Assembly (NCBI RefSeq): GCF_003626655.1
Contig: NZ_RBAN01000005.1
Coordinates: 310,001-374,000, forward strand
Length of the DNA: 64,000 nt
DNA from: Micromonospora costi
GTDB taxonomy: Bacteria; Actinomycetota; Actinomycetes; Mycobacteriales; Micromonosporaceae
Reading direction: 5' to 3'
Part shown: piece after piece, positions 25,540-34,947 of the stretch
Numbering within the stretch: the first letter of the stretch is position 1
Layout of the letters: every line of letters begins with the position of its first letter
Made by a program: the position numbers and the translations under genes
The notes under the pieces: generated by a model
Told to the model about the DNA's origin: nothing
The model's database searches: none
What the model saw: only the letters and a program-made list of their open reading frames with translations

Positions 25540-26592
25540 GTGAGCCGGAGCGGGGAGAGCGCGGGCGGCCCGGGCCGGGCCGGGGAGCGGGACGTCGCCG
25601 ACCTGCTCCGCGCCGCGCGCGCCGGTGACGGTGACGCGTTCGGCCGGCTGGTCGGCCCGATGCGCGACGAGCTGCGCGCCCACTGCTACCGGATGCTGGG
25701 GTCGTTCGCCGACGCCGAGGACGCCGTCCAGGACACGCTGGACCGGGCGTGGCGCGGCCTGGAGCGGTTCGTGGACCACGGTTCGATCCGCCCGTGGCTC
25801 TACCGGATCGCCACCAACCGGTCGCTCACCCTGATCGCGCTCCGGAGGCGGCGGGAGCTGCCCGCCGACCTGGGTCCCGCCGCGCCGCTGGCCGAGGTGG
25901 CGTGGCTCGGCCCCGCGCCGGACCGGCCGACGGGTGCGGCCGCGCCGCCGGGCCCGGAGGCCGGGCTGCTGGCGCGGGAGAGCATGGAACTCGCGTTCGT
26001 CGCCGTGCTTCAGCACCTACCGGCGCGGCAGCGGGCGGTCCTGCTGCTGCGGGACGTCCTCGACTACTCCGCCGCCGAGACCGCCGCCCTGCTCGACACC
26101 ACGGTCCCGGCGGTCAACAGCGCGCTCCAGCGCGCCCGCAGGGTCCTCGCCGACCGGCTGCCCCAGCCGAGCCAGCAGCGGACCCTCCAGGCGCTGGGGG
26201 ACGCGGGCCGGCGCGAGGTCGCCCGGCGGTACGCGGCGGCGTGGGAGGCCGGCGACGTCGACGCGATCGTCGCCATGCTGACCGACGACGCGCGGTACTC
26301 GATGCCCCCGCTGCGGGTCTGGTACGAGGGCCGCGACGCGATCGGCCGGTTCCTGCGCGAAGCGGTCGGGGGCCGTCGCTGGCGCTTCCTGCCGGCACGG
26401 GCGAACGGCCAGCTCGCCTTCGGCACCTACCTCTGGAACGAGGAGCGGTCCCGGTTCGTCCCGGCCGGTCTGGACCTGCTCGCCCTGCGCGGCCCGCGGG
26501 TGGCTGAGGTGGTCTCGTTCCTGGAGGCGGATTTCGCCGTCTTCGGCCTGCCGGCCTGGCTTCCCGCTCGGGAGACCGCCGCGGTGCGATGA
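25540..26592 (+). CDS. ECF sigma factor with C-terminal SnoaL-like domain (SigG/ECF56-like)
   Basis: 350 residues. Sigma region 2 is at about 35-95 (MLGSFADAEDAVQDTLDRAWRGLERF) and region 4 at about 155-210 (LPARQRAVLLLRDVLDYSAAETAALLDTTVPAVNSALQRARR). A SnoaL/NTF2-like domain (about 225-330, RYAAAWEAGDVDAIVAMLTDDARYSMPP) follows. Such fused tails control sigma activity in place of a separate anti-sigma factor in ECF41/ECF56-type proteins. Length is usual for this group. It is followed 59 bases later by a stand-alone NTF2-like gene that may share its transcript. Start chosen from the -10 box at 25527. Confidence 0.9.
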   Translation: MSRSGESAGGPGRAGERDVADLLRAARAGDGDAFGRLVGPMRDELRAHCYRMLGSFADAEDAVQDTLDRAWRGLERFVDHGSIRPWLYRIATNRSLTLIALRRRRELPADLGPAAPLAEVAWLGPAPDRPTGAAAPPGPEAGLLARESMELAFVAVLQHLPARQRAVLLLRDVLDYSAAETAALLDTTVPAVNSALQRARRVLADRLPQPSQQRTLQALGDAGRREVARRYAAAWEAGDVDAIVAMLTDDARYSMPPLRVWYEGRDAIGRFLREAVGGRRWRFLPARANGQLAFGTYLWNEERSRFVPAGLDLLALRGPRVAEVVSFLEADFAVFGLPAWLPARETAAVR

Positions 26593-26651
26593 GTTTCCGC
26601 TCCGCGCCGGGTTGTCGTGGTGACGATCACCGACCCGGAAGGAGTGAGGCC

Positions 26652-27050
26652 GTGCCCACCGATGAGGAGACGATCCGCACACTGATCGCGCGCTGGGCCG
26701 AGGCGGTCCACCGCGGCGACCTCGCCGGTGTCCTCGCCGACCACGCCGAGGACATCGTGATGTTCGACGTTCCGCCGCCGTACGACGGGGTACGCGGCCT
26801 CGACGCCTACCGGGAGACGTGGCCGCCGTTCTTCGACTGGCAGGCGCGGGGCGCGGCGTTCGAGATCGAGTCGCTCGAGGTCGTCGCGGGCGGGGGTGTC
26901 GCCTTCGCGTACGCCCTGCTGCGGTGCGGGACGCCCGAGGACCTCGCCGCGGCCCCCGCGAACCGGCTGCGGCTGACCCTCGGCCTGGTTGAGCGGGACG
27001 GCCGGTGGGTGGTGGCCCACGAGCACCACTCGTTCCCGCTGGTCGACTGA
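26652..27050 (+). CDS. NTF2/SnoaL-like (YybH/SgcJ-type) protein
   Basis: 132 residues from GTG 26652, where AGGAGTGAG lies upstream. The cone-fold pattern of small NTF2-like proteins is clear: TIRTLIARWAEAVHRGDLAGVLADHAEDIVMFDVPPP, then FEIESLEVVAGGGVAFAYALLRC and WVVAHEHHSFPLV. The family includes isomerases, cyclases and proteins of unknown role; no catalytic assignment is possible. It lies directly behind the ECF sigma gene whose tail has the same fold. Confidence 0.88.
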   Translation: MPTDEETIRTLIARWAEAVHRGDLAGVLADHAEDIVMFDVPPPYDGVRGLDAYRETWPPFFDWQARGAAFEIESLEVVAGGGVAFAYALLRCGTPEDLAAAPANRLRLTLGLVERDGRWVVAHEHHSFPLVD

Positions 27051-27067
27051 ACGGGCCGCATAGATCC

Positions 27068-27092
27068 GACAAGTCCTCTATTGTCAGACTTG
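27068..27092 (+). promoter_or_regulatory. Inverted-repeat operator candidate before the MFS transporter
   Basis: CAAGTC (27070-27075) and GACTTG (27087-27092) form one dyad, and GACAA (27068-27072) / TTGTC (27081-27085) another that overlaps it. The site is AT-richer than its surroundings and about 125 bases before the MFS start. The word CGACAAGT also occurs at the GntR promoter (37439-37446). Confidence 0.4.
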
Positions 27093-27214
27093 CTCGCGTT
27101 TCACCTCGTACCGCCATGGTCTGCGCACCCAGATCGGGGCGCGTCGGCGCCGGTTGTCGACGACAGCCACGCGCCGGCGCCAGCCCATGAGTCGACACAC
27201 GGGGGACATCGCTC

Positions 27215-28501
27215 ATGGCCCACACCGCACGGGAACCACAGGCCGTCCGGCCGACCGGAGGCCGCTGGGGCCTCGTCGTCGCCGCGGTGCTCGTCCAGCT
27301 CGCGCTCGGCGCCGTCTACGCGTGGAGCGTGTTCAACAAGCCGCTCCAGGAGCAGTTCGGCTGGAGCAAGACCGAGGCCGTGCTGCCGTTCGAGGTGGCG
27401 ATCGGGACGATCTTCATCGGCAGCCTCATCGGCGGCCGCATCCAGGACCGTCGGGGGCCACGACCGGTGGCCCTCGGCGGCGGCCTGCTCTACGGGATCG
27501 GCAACATCCTGGCCTCGCTCACCTCGTCGAGCGACCAGCTCTGGCTGCTCGTGCTCACGTACGGCGTGCTGGGCGGCATCGGCCTGGGCGCGGTCTACAT
27601 CACGCCGATCGCCATGCTCGCCAAGTGGTTCCCGGACCGGCGGGGTCTGATCACCGGCATCGCCGTGGCCGGGTTCGGCTTCGGCGCCGTGATCGTGGCC
27701 CCGGTGGCGAAGTCGCTGCTCAACTCGACCGACGACAAGCCCAGCGTGTTCCTGCCCCTCGGCATCGCGTACCTCATCGCGGTCCTGCTCGGGGCGTCGG
27801 TGTTCCGCAACCCGCCGCCCGGCTACCAGGTGCCCGGGTTCACGCCGAAGGCCGGCGGGCGCGCGGTCGCCGGCACCCGCGTCTACAGCCTCGGCGAGGC
27901 CCTGCGTACGCCGCAGTGGTACCTGCTGACCGCGATCCTCACCATCAACGTGGCCTGCGGCATCGCGCTGATCTCGCAGGCGTCCGACGCGATCGAGTCG
28001 GTCACCGGGGCGACCGCGGCGAGCGCCGCCACGCTGGTCGGCATCCTGGGCCTGTTCAACGGCGGCGGCCGGGTGGCCTGGGCGTGGCTGTCGGACCGCA
28101 TCGGCCGGATGACCGCGTTCATCGGGATGCTGCTGTTGCAGGCGATCTGCTTCTTCATCCTGCCGCACGCGGCGGCGTTCTGGCTCTTCGCGGTGCTCGC
28201 CGCGCTGGTGTACCTCGCCTACGGCGGCGGGTTCGGCACCATGCCGGCGACGGCCGCCGACTACTTCGGCACCCCGAACGCCGGCGCCATCTACGGCGCG
28301 ATGATCGTGGCCTGGAGCATCGGGGGAGTGGTCGGGCCCCTCGTCACGGCCCTGCTGTTCGAGGCGAGCGGCAACAGCTACACCCTGCCCTTCACGGTCA
28401 TCGCGATCGTCGCTCTCGTCGGCCTGATCCTCCCGCCCATCACCCGGCTGCCCACCCAGCCGGGGCGCCCGCGACCCCACAACGAGGTCACCGGCCCCTG
28501 A
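27215..28501 (+). CDS. OFA-family MFS transporter (oxalate/formate or lactate antiporter-like)
   Basis: 428 residues with twelve membrane segments. The N-terminus WGLVVAAVLVQLALGAVYAWSVF is the OFA/OxlT signature. Family loop patterns follow: GGRIQDRRGPRPVALGGGLLYGIGN between helices 2 and 3, GLGAVYITPIAMLAKWFPDRRGLITGIAVAGFG, and WLSDRIGRMTAF between helices 8 and 9. Members exchange small carboxylates such as oxalate, formate, lactate or pyruvate. The ATG at 27215 is the family start. A truncated formate dehydrogenase gene lies 7 kb away, but no functional link is shown. Confidence 0.92.
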   Translation: MAHTAREPQAVRPTGGRWGLVVAAVLVQLALGAVYAWSVFNKPLQEQFGWSKTEAVLPFEVAIGTIFIGSLIGGRIQDRRGPRPVALGGGLLYGIGNILASLTSSSDQLWLLVLTYGVLGGIGLGAVYITPIAMLAKWFPDRRGLITGIAVAGFGFGAVIVAPVAKSLLNSTDDKPSVFLPLGIAYLIAVLLGASVFRNPPPGYQVPGFTPKAGGRAVAGTRVYSLGEALRTPQWYLLTAILTINVACGIALISQASDAIESVTGATAASAATLVGILGLFNGGGRVAWAWLSDRIGRMTAFIGMLLLQAICFFILPHAAAFWLFAVLAALVYLAYGGGFGTMPATAADYFGTPNAGAIYGAMIVAWSIGGVVGPLVTALLFEASGNSYTLPFTVIAIVALVGLILPPITRLPTQPGRPRPHNEVTGP

Positions 28502-28528
28502 GCGGGGGTCGGCGGGCCCGCGGTGGCG

Positions 28529-29158
28529 TCAGGCCGCCGGCTTGCGGGCGGCGAGGCGCTCGATGATGCCGAGCGTGAAGCGGTCCTGCGCCTCGACCGT
28601 CCAGCCCCAGCCGCGGACCTGCTCGGCCGGGCGGCGGAGGAAGTGCTCGCCGCCCACCGGCACGCTCACCAGTTCGACGAGCCGCTGCCCGAGGCGTACC
28701 GGCCACACCGAACTGCGGACGTGGTCGGCGAGCAGGAGCAGGCCGCCGGGGCGCAGCACCCGCCGCATCTCGTCGAGCGCCCGCCGCTCGTCGGGGATGG
28801 CGCACAGGGAGAAGGTGCACACGACCGTGTCGAACGAGGCGTCGGGCAGGTCGAGCGCCTGGGCGTCACCGGGCCGCAGGTCCACGTCGCGGCCCAACTG
28901 GGCCGCCCGGCGCCGGGCCAGCGCCAGCATCTGCGGGCTCCACTCCACGCCGGTCACCCGCAGGTGCGGGGGGTAGTGCGGCAGGTTGAGAGCGGTGCCG
29001 ACCGCCACCTCCAGCACGTCACCGGAGGCCCGGCCGCAGATCCAGTCGCGCGTGTCGCGGAAGACGCGACGCTCGGCGAAGTCCATCTGCCGGTCGTACG
29101 AGTCCGCGTGCCTGTCCCAGTAGCGGCGTAGCCGCTGCTGCCGATCCGCCCCGGCCAT
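28529..29158 (-). CDS. Class I SAM-dependent methyltransferase
   Basis: 209 residues from ATG 29158 (MAGADRQQRLRRYWDRHADSYD). Motif I is VLEVAVGTALNLPHYP (about residue 47), followed by the acidic end of strand 2 (VTGVEWSPQMLALARRRA), GDAQALDLPDASFDTVVCTFSLCAIPD and RVLRPGGLLLLADH. This is the UbiE/phosphatidylethanolamine-methyltransferase-like group; the substrate is not known. The frame is open upstream of the chosen start without homology. Convergent with the MFS gene; 27 bases separate the stops. Confidence 0.92.
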   Translation of the reverse strand: MAGADRQQRLRRYWDRHADSYDRQMDFAERRVFRDTRDWICGRASGDVLEVAVGTALNLPHYPPHLRVTGVEWSPQMLALARRRAAQLGRDVDLRPGDAQALDLPDASFDTVVCTFSLCAIPDERRALDEMRRVLRPGGLLLLADHVRSSVWPVRLGQRLVELVSVPVGGEHFLRRPAEQVRGWGWTVEAQDRFTLGIIERLAARKPAA

Positions 29159-29327
29159 CGGGCACCTGCCCTTCCCCGTCGGGCGCGTGTCGTCCGTGAC
29201 CGTCGCGCCCCTGTCGTCGTACCCGCGCATTCTGGCCCACGGACGCCAGTCGGCGGTCGCGTCGCGGGTGGATCCGGGCCGGCGTGGCCGTGCCCGGCGG
29301 GTGGCCGGGAGGGTCTTGCGGCGGTCA

Positions 29328-29343
29328 TCGTATACAACATACG
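29328..29343 (+). promoter_or_regulatory. Candidate GntR operator before the peptide importer operon
   Basis: TCGTATACAACATACG contains CGTAT/ATACG arms around ACAAC and the palindrome GTATAC. It shares TCGTATACA with the reverse complement of the site before the gntR gene (37447-37455). It lies 33 bases upstream of the SBP start, where it could block transcription. Confidence 0.55.
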
Positions 29344-29375
29344 CTCCCCGAATCGCCCATTCGAGGAGCTCCCCC

Positions 29376-31052
29376 ATGACGAACCTTCTCTTCAGCGAAA
29401 CCAGAGCGCGTAAGCTTCGTCCACTCCGGGTCGCCGTGGCCGCGGCGGCCGTCGCCTGCACCGTGGCGGCCTGTTCACCGGTCTCCGACGACGAGGGTGG
29501 CGGCCCGTCCGGCGAGAACCAGTCCGCGGGCCAGGACTCGTTCGGCACGCCGGCCGACCCCGCCGCCGTGAAGAACGGCGGCACCCTGGTCATCGCCCTC
29601 TCGGCCGAGCCCGACGCGCTCGACCCCACCCTGTCCCGCAGCCTCTACTCCCGCTACGTCTTCCAGGCCATGTGCCAGAAGCTCTACGACGTCGACGAGA
29701 AGGCGCAGGTCGTACCGCAGCTGGCGACCGCCCTCCCGACCACCAGCGGCGACGGGAAGACGGTGACGATCCCGCTGCGCCAGGACGCGAAGTTCGCCGA
29801 CGGCACTCAGTTCGACGCCGCCGCGGTGAAGGCCACGCTGGAGCGGCACCTCAGCAACGACCGGTCGGCGCGCAAGAGCGAGCTGGGCCCCGTCGAGGCC
29901 GTCGACACGCCGGACGCGCACACCGTCGTCATCCGCCTCAAGCAGCCGTTCGCGCCGCTGGTCGGCGCCCTCGCCGACCGCGCCGGCATGGTCATGAGCC
30001 CGAAGGCGCTCCAGAGCCTCGGCGACGACTTCGCCAGCGCTCCGGTCTGCGTGGGCCCCTTCAAGTTCGCCAAGCGGGTGCCGCAGAACTCCATCGACGT
30101 CGTGAAGGACCCCAACTACTACGACGCGAGCAAGGTCCACCTCGACGGGATCTCGTGGCGGATCCTCACCGACGCGAGCATCCGCGCCGCCAACCTGCGT
30201 TCGGGTGACGCCCAGGTCGCCGACAGCGTGTCCACCCAGGACGTCGCCGCGCTCCAGCAGGACTCCTCGCTCACCGTGCTCCAGTCGCAGTCACTCGGCT
30301 ACCAGGGGCTCACCTTCAACATCGGCAACGTCGACGGCGTCGGCAGCACCCCCAAGCCGATCAACCGTCCGATCGCCCAGAACGCCAAGGTCCGCCAGGC
30401 CTTCGAGCACGCGATCGACCGCCAGGCCCTCGTCCAGGCGGTCTTCAACGGCATTCCCGCCACCGCCTGCTCGCCGATCTCGCCCGCCAGCCCGTTCTCC
30501 TCGCCCGAGGCGCAGGCGTGCCCCGCGCACGACCCCGCCAAGGCCAAGCAGCTGCTCACTGAGGCCGGCGTCAAGACGCCGTACCCGGTGACGATGCTCG
30601 TGTCGAACACGCCGGACACGCTGCGCCTCGCGCAGGCGCTGCAGGCCATGGTCAAGGACGGCGGCTTCGACCTCAAGATCAACCCGGTCGAGTACTCCTC
30701 GCTCCTCGACGAGCAGGACCGCGGCAACTTCGAGCTGTTGCAGCTCGGCTGGAGCGGCCGCATCGACCCGGACGCCAACATCACGAACTTCGTGGGCACC
30801 GGGGGCAGCCAGAACGTCGCCGGCTACAGCAACCCCGAGCTCGACAACGTGCTGACCCAGGCCCGCCAGTCGAACGACATCGAGGAGCGCAAGAAGCTGT
30901 ACGGGCAGGCCGTGACGATCCTCCAGCAGGACGACTCGCTCATCTACCTGTACCGGCAGAAGAACCTGACGGCCTTCTCCAACAAGATCCAGGGCCTGCA
31001 GGTCTTCCCCGACGGCGTGATCCGCGCGGCCTTCGCCGGCTTCACCAAGTAG
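29376..31052 (+). CDS. Peptide/nickel-type ABC transporter substrate-binding lipoprotein (family 5)
   Basis: 558 residues from ATG 29376, with GAGGAG upstream. The lipoprotein signal ends in a lipobox (VAAC, Cys about 33). The mature part has GGTLVIALSAEPDALDPTLSRS and the family-5 signature near SYTVTIPLRQDAKFADGTQFDAAAV. GYQGLTFNIGN and QAFEHAIDRQALVQAVF are also typical. It delivers oligopeptides or similar compounds such as glutathione to the permeases. First gene of a six-gene operon (SBP, two permeases, two ATPases, gamma-glutamyltransferase). Confidence 0.94.
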   Translation: MTNLLFSETRARKLRPLRVAVAAAAVACTVAACSPVSDDEGGGPSGENQSAGQDSFGTPADPAAVKNGGTLVIALSAEPDALDPTLSRSLYSRYVFQAMCQKLYDVDEKAQVVPQLATALPTTSGDGKTVTIPLRQDAKFADGTQFDAAAVKATLERHLSNDRSARKSELGPVEAVDTPDAHTVVIRLKQPFAPLVGALADRAGMVMSPKALQSLGDDFASAPVCVGPFKFAKRVPQNSIDVVKDPNYYDASKVHLDGISWRILTDASIRAANLRSGDAQVADSVSTQDVAALQQDSSLTVLQSQSLGYQGLTFNIGNVDGVGSTPKPINRPIAQNAKVRQAFEHAIDRQALVQAVFNGIPATACSPISPASPFSSPEAQACPAHDPAKAKQLLTEAGVKTPYPVTMLVSNTPDTLRLAQALQAMVKDGGFDLKINPVEYSSLLDEQDRGNFELLQLGWSGRIDPDANITNFVGTGGSQNVAGYSNPELDNVLTQARQSNDIEERKKLYGQAVTILQQDDSLIYLYRQKNLTAFSNKIQGLQVFPDGVIRAAFAGFTK

Positions 31053-31059
31053 GTACACC

Positions 31060-32016
31060 GTGGCCCGGTATCTGATCACACGCGCCTGGCAGTCGGCGCT
31101 GACCCTGGTCCTGTCGACGATCGTGGTGTTCCTCGGCGTCCGCGCGCTCCCCGGTGACCCGGCCCTCGCCCTCGCGGGCGAGGACCGGTCCCCGGAGGCG
31201 CTGGAGGCCATCCGTCGCCACTACGGGCTGGACCAGCCGCTGCCGGTCCAGTTCGCGCAGTACGTCGAGCGGGTGGTGCAGGGCGACTTCGGCGAGTCGA
31301 TCCGGACCGGGATCCCGGTCTCCTCGATGCTCAGCACCGCCCTGCCCGTGACGGCCGAACTGGCCGTCCTGGCGATCCTCCTCGCGACGGCGCTCGGCGT
31401 CGGCGCCGGGGTGCTCGCGGCGGTCCGCCGCGGGCACCCCGCGGAGTGGCTCGCCAACGGGCTGGCGCTGGTGGGCCTGTCGGTGCCCCACTTCTGGCTG
31501 GGGCTGCTGGCGATCCTCTACCTCTCCGTGGCGACCGGACTCTTCCCGGCGTCCGGGTTCGTGCCGCTGCTCGAGGACCCCGTGGACAACCTGCACCACG
31601 TCGTCCTGCCGGCCGTCATCCTCGGCACCGGCCTCGCCGCCATCATCATGCGGCAGACCCGTTCGGCCATGCTGGACTCGCTCTCCTCGGACTACGTCCG
31701 CACGGCGAAGGCGAAGGGGCTGCGGCCCCGCGCCGTCATCACCCGGCACGCCCTGCGGAACAGCCTCATCGTGGTGGTGACGATCGTCGGTCTCCAACTC
31801 GGTGGCCTGATATCGGGGGCGGTCGTCACCGAGCAGATCTTCGGACTGCCCGGCTTCGGGAAGATGACCATCGACGCCGTGTTCCAGCGGGACTACCCGG
31901 TGATCCAGGCCGTCGTCCTGCTCACCGCGACCGCGTACATCGTCATCAACTTCCTCGTGGACCTCCTCTACTCGGTCATCGACCCGCGTATCCGCGTGAC
32001 GGGAGACCAGTCATGA
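31060..32016 (+). CDS. Peptide ABC transporter permease (DppB-like)
   Basis: 318 residues starting with GTG 31060, seven bases after the SBP stop. MARYLITRAWQSALTLVLSTIVVFLGVRALPGDPA is the usual DppB/OppB N-terminus with its first membrane helix. The EAA loop is DYVRTAKAKGLRPRAVITRHALRNSL. The protein ends LVDLLYSVIDPRIR, as is standard. With DppC it forms the membrane pore. Confidence 0.95.
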   Translation: MARYLITRAWQSALTLVLSTIVVFLGVRALPGDPALALAGEDRSPEALEAIRRHYGLDQPLPVQFAQYVERVVQGDFGESIRTGIPVSSMLSTALPVTAELAVLAILLATALGVGAGVLAAVRRGHPAEWLANGLALVGLSVPHFWLGLLAILYLSVATGLFPASGFVPLLEDPVDNLHHVVLPAVILGTGLAAIIMRQTRSAMLDSLSSDYVRTAKAKGLRPRAVITRHALRNSLIVVVTIVGLQLGGLISGAVVTEQIFGLPGFGKMTIDAVFQRDYPVIQAVVLLTATAYIVINFLVDLLYSVIDPRIRVTGDQS

Positions 32017-32900
32017 CCGTCCTCAGCGTGCCGATGGCGGACACCGGCACCGCCAGCGTCACCCGACGCACCCGCATCCTGCGCCGGCTGCGGCGCAACC
32101 CGCTCGCCGTGGTGAGTTTCGTCGTCCTGGCGCTGGCGGCGCTCGTGGCCGTGCTGTCGCCGTGGCTCGCGCCGTACGCGGTCGAGCAGACCGACTTCGC
32201 CCACACGTTCGCGCCACCGGGCACCCCCGGGCACGTGCTCGGCACCGACGACCTCGGGCGGGACGTCCTGTCCCGCATCATGCTCGGCGCGCGGGCGTCA
32301 CTGGAGGTGGCGATCCTCGCGGTGGCCACGTCCCTGGTCGTCGGCGTGCCACTGGGGCTCGCGGCCGGCTACTTCCGGGCCTGGGACGCGGTCATCTCCC
32401 GCTTCACCGACCTGCTCCTCGCGTTCCCGTTCCTGATCATGGCGGTGGGGCTGGCGGCCATCCGGGGCGCCAGCCTCACCAACGCCGCCGTGGCCGTGGG
32501 GATCGCCCAGATCCCCGGCGTGATCCGCGTGGTGCGCTCGGACACGCTGCGCCTCAAGTCGCTCGACTTCGTAGCCGCGGCCGTGGTGGACGGCGCGAGC
32601 GACCTCTGGGTCCTCGCGCGGCACATCCTGCCCAACGCCACATCCGTGATCCTCGTGCAGGCCACGGTCGCCATCCCCACGGCGATCCTCGGCGAGGCAG
32701 TGCTCTCGTTCCTGGGTCTCGGCATCCAGCCGCCGGCGCCCAGCCTCGGGACCATGCTCGCCACGGCACAGCAGTTCGCCGCCCGCGCCCCGTGGGCGGC
32801 CGTCCTCCCCGGCGTGGTGATCATGGGACTGGCGTTGGCGTTCAACGTCTTCGGCGACGCCCTGCGGGACGCCCTCGACCCGAAGGGAGACCGGCGATGA
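32013..32900 (+). CDS. Peptide ABC transporter permease (DppC-like)
   Basis: 295 residues from ATG 32013, overlapping dppB by ATGA. Typical features are RRLRRNPLAVVSFVVLALAALVAVLSPWLAPY, GTDDLGRDVLSRIMLGARASL and the EAA loop FVAAAVVDGASDLWVLARHILPNA. It ends with the family FNVFGDALRDALDPK. Six membrane segments are expected. It pairs with the preceding permease. Confidence 0.95.
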   Translation: MTVLSVPMADTGTASVTRRTRILRRLRRNPLAVVSFVVLALAALVAVLSPWLAPYAVEQTDFAHTFAPPGTPGHVLGTDDLGRDVLSRIMLGARASLEVAILAVATSLVVGVPLGLAAGYFRAWDAVISRFTDLLLAFPFLIMAVGLAAIRGASLTNAAVAVGIAQIPGVIRVVRSDTLRLKSLDFVAAAVVDGASDLWVLARHILPNATSVILVQATVAIPTAILGEAVLSFLGLGIQPPAPSLGTMLATAQQFAARAPWAAVLPGVVIMGLALAFNVFGDALRDALDPKGDRR

Positions 32901-33949
32901 CCACGGCCGAACGTACCGGCGCCCCGTCGACCACCATCGAGACCCCCGTCCTCCAGGTGCGCGACCTGTCGGTCGCCTTCACCACCGAGAGCGGGACCGT
33001 CTCGGCGGTCGACCGGGTGAGCCTCGACCTCGCCCCCGGCGAGATCGTCGGGATGGTGGGGGAGTCCGGCTGCGGCAAGAGCGTGACGGCGATGAGCATC
33101 GGGGGCCTGCTCCCGGACAGCGCCCGGGTCACCGGCTCCGTGCGGCTGCAGGGGACCGAGCTGGTCGGCACCCGGGAGTCGGTGCTGCGCCGCGTACGCG
33201 GCAAGGACATCGCCTACATCTTCCAGGAGCCGATGACGTCGCTGAACCCGGTGCTCACCATCGGACGCCAGATCGCCGAGGTGCTCCAGGTCCACGAGCG
33301 GATGTCCCGCCGAGCGGCCCGGGCCCGCGCCGTCGAGCTGCTGTCCCTGGTCGGCATCCCGTCGGCCGCCACCAGGGTCGACAACTACCCCCACCAGCTC
33401 TCCGGCGGCATGCGCCAACGCGTGATGATCGCGATGGCGGTGGCGTGCGGCCCGAAGGTGCTGGTGGCCGACGAACCGACCACGGCCCTGGACGTCACGG
33501 TGCAGGCCGGCATCCTCCAGGTCCTGCGGGACCTGCGGGACCGGCTCGGCACGACCATCCTCGTCATCACGCACGACCTCGGCGTGATCGCGGACATCGC
33601 CGACCGGGTCGTCGTCATGTATGCCGGCCGGGTGGTGGAACGGGCGCCGGTTACGGACCTGTTCGCCTTCCCGTACCACCGGTACACGGCCGGCCTCCTG
33701 TCGGCCTCGCCGACGCCCGGCGTGCACGCCGGCACCCAGCGGTTGCAGGAGATCCCCGGTCTCGTGCCGGTCCTGTCCGCGCAGCCGGACGCCTGCACGT
33801 TCGCCGACCGCTGCCCGGCCGCCGACGAGCGCTGCCGGGAGGCCGCGCCGCCCCTGGAGGCGGTCCGGCCGGCCCTCACCGAGCACGTCGCGGCCTGCTG
33901 GCACCCCTGCCCGACGCCTCGGACGCGACCTGAGGAGACGATCGCATGA
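32897..33949 (+). CDS. Peptide ABC transporter ATP-binding protein (DppD-like)
   Basis: 350 residues from ATG 32897, overlapping dppC by ATGA. Walker A is GESGCGKS (about residue 55), the signature QLSGGMRQRVMIAMAV, Walker B KVLVADEPTTALDV and the H-loop ITHD. The C-terminal peptide-transporter extension has cysteines (CTFADRCPAADERC and CWHPC) that in DppD/OppD homologues can hold a 4Fe-4S cluster. It drives import together with the next gene product. Confidence 0.95.
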   Translation: MTTAERTGAPSTTIETPVLQVRDLSVAFTTESGTVSAVDRVSLDLAPGEIVGMVGESGCGKSVTAMSIGGLLPDSARVTGSVRLQGTELVGTRESVLRRVRGKDIAYIFQEPMTSLNPVLTIGRQIAEVLQVHERMSRRAARARAVELLSLVGIPSAATRVDNYPHQLSGGMRQRVMIAMAVACGPKVLVADEPTTALDVTVQAGILQVLRDLRDRLGTTILVITHDLGVIADIADRVVVMYAGRVVERAPVTDLFAFPYHRYTAGLLSASPTPGVHAGTQRLQEIPGLVPVLSAQPDACTFADRCPAADERCREAAPPLEAVRPALTEHVAACWHPCPTPRTRPEETIA

Positions 33950-34947
33950 CGTCGCAGGAGTACGCCCTCGAACTGTCCGACCTCGTGATGCACTTCGGGG
34001 CGGTCCGGGCCGTGGACGGTGTCTCCCTCGCCATCCCCCGCGGCCGGGTCACCGCGCTCGTGGGGGAGAGCGGGTCCGGGAAGTCGACCGTGGGCCGGTG
34101 CGTGGTGCGGCTCGTGGAACCCACCGCGGGCACCGTCCGCATCGCCGGGGCGGACGTCACGCACCTGTCCCGCCGGCAGCTGCGCCGCCACCGCAGCGAC
34201 GTGTCGATCGTCTTCCAGGACCCGGCCGGCTCGCTGGACCCGCGCATGCTGGTCGGCGACATCGTGGCCGAGCCGCTGCGCCTGTCCGGCCGGCGGATCT
34301 CCCGGCGCGACCGGGACGCCCGCGTCGCCACGGAGCTCGGCCGCGTGGGCCTGCGCGCCGAGGTCGCCCGCCGCTATCCGCACGAGCTGTCCGGCGGGCA
34401 GCGCCAGCGGGTCAGCATCGCCCGGGCCCTGATCTCCGAGCCGATGCTGCTCATCGCCGACGAGCCGACGAGCGCGCTCGACGTGTCCGTCCAGGCGTCG
34501 GTGCTGAACCTGCTGGCCGACCTGCAGCGGGACATCGGGTTCGCCTGCCTCTTCATCACCCACGACCTGTCCGCCGTCGAGTACCTCGCCGACGACATCG
34601 CCGTGATGTACCTCGGCCAACTCGTCGAGAAGGGCTCCCGGGAACAGATCTTCGCCCGGCCGGGTCACCCCTACACGCAGGCGCTGCTGTCCGCCGCGCC
34701 GGTGGCCGACCCGGAGCGCCAGCGGCAGCGGCAGCAGGTGCTGCTCGGTGACGACCTGCCCACCGCGCTGGACCCGCCCTCCGGCTGCCGTTTCCGCACC
34801 CGGTGCCCGCTCGCGTTCGACCGGTGCGCCACCGAGGTGCCGGCGCAGGTCGAGTACGGCGACGGCATGGCCGCCTGCCACCTGGTCCAGCCCGACGGCA
34901 CCCGGCCCGACGTCCGGGCCGCCGACACGAATGAGGTCGTCTCATGA
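33946..34947 (+). CDS. Peptide ABC transporter ATP-binding protein (DppF-like)
   Basis: 333 residues from ATG 33946, overlapping the previous gene by four bases. Walker A is GESGSGKS, the signature ELSGGQRQRVSIARAL, Walker B MLLIADEPTSALDV and the H-loop ITHD. The C-terminal oligopeptide-transporter motif is GCRFRTRCPLAFDRC. It works as the heterodimer partner of the DppD-like ATPase. It overlaps the gamma-glutamyltransferase gene by ATGA. Confidence 0.95.
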   Translation: MTSQEYALELSDLVMHFGAVRAVDGVSLAIPRGRVTALVGESGSGKSTVGRCVVRLVEPTAGTVRIAGADVTHLSRRQLRRHRSDVSIVFQDPAGSLDPRMLVGDIVAEPLRLSGRRISRRDRDARVATELGRVGLRAEVARRYPHELSGGQRQRVSIARALISEPMLLIADEPTSALDVSVQASVLNLLADLQRDIGFACLFITHDLSAVEYLADDIAVMYLGQLVEKGSREQIFARPGHPYTQALLSAAPVADPERQRQRQQVLLGDDLPTALDPPSGCRFRTRCPLAFDRCATEVPAQVEYGDGMAACHLVQPDGTRPDVRAADTNEVVS

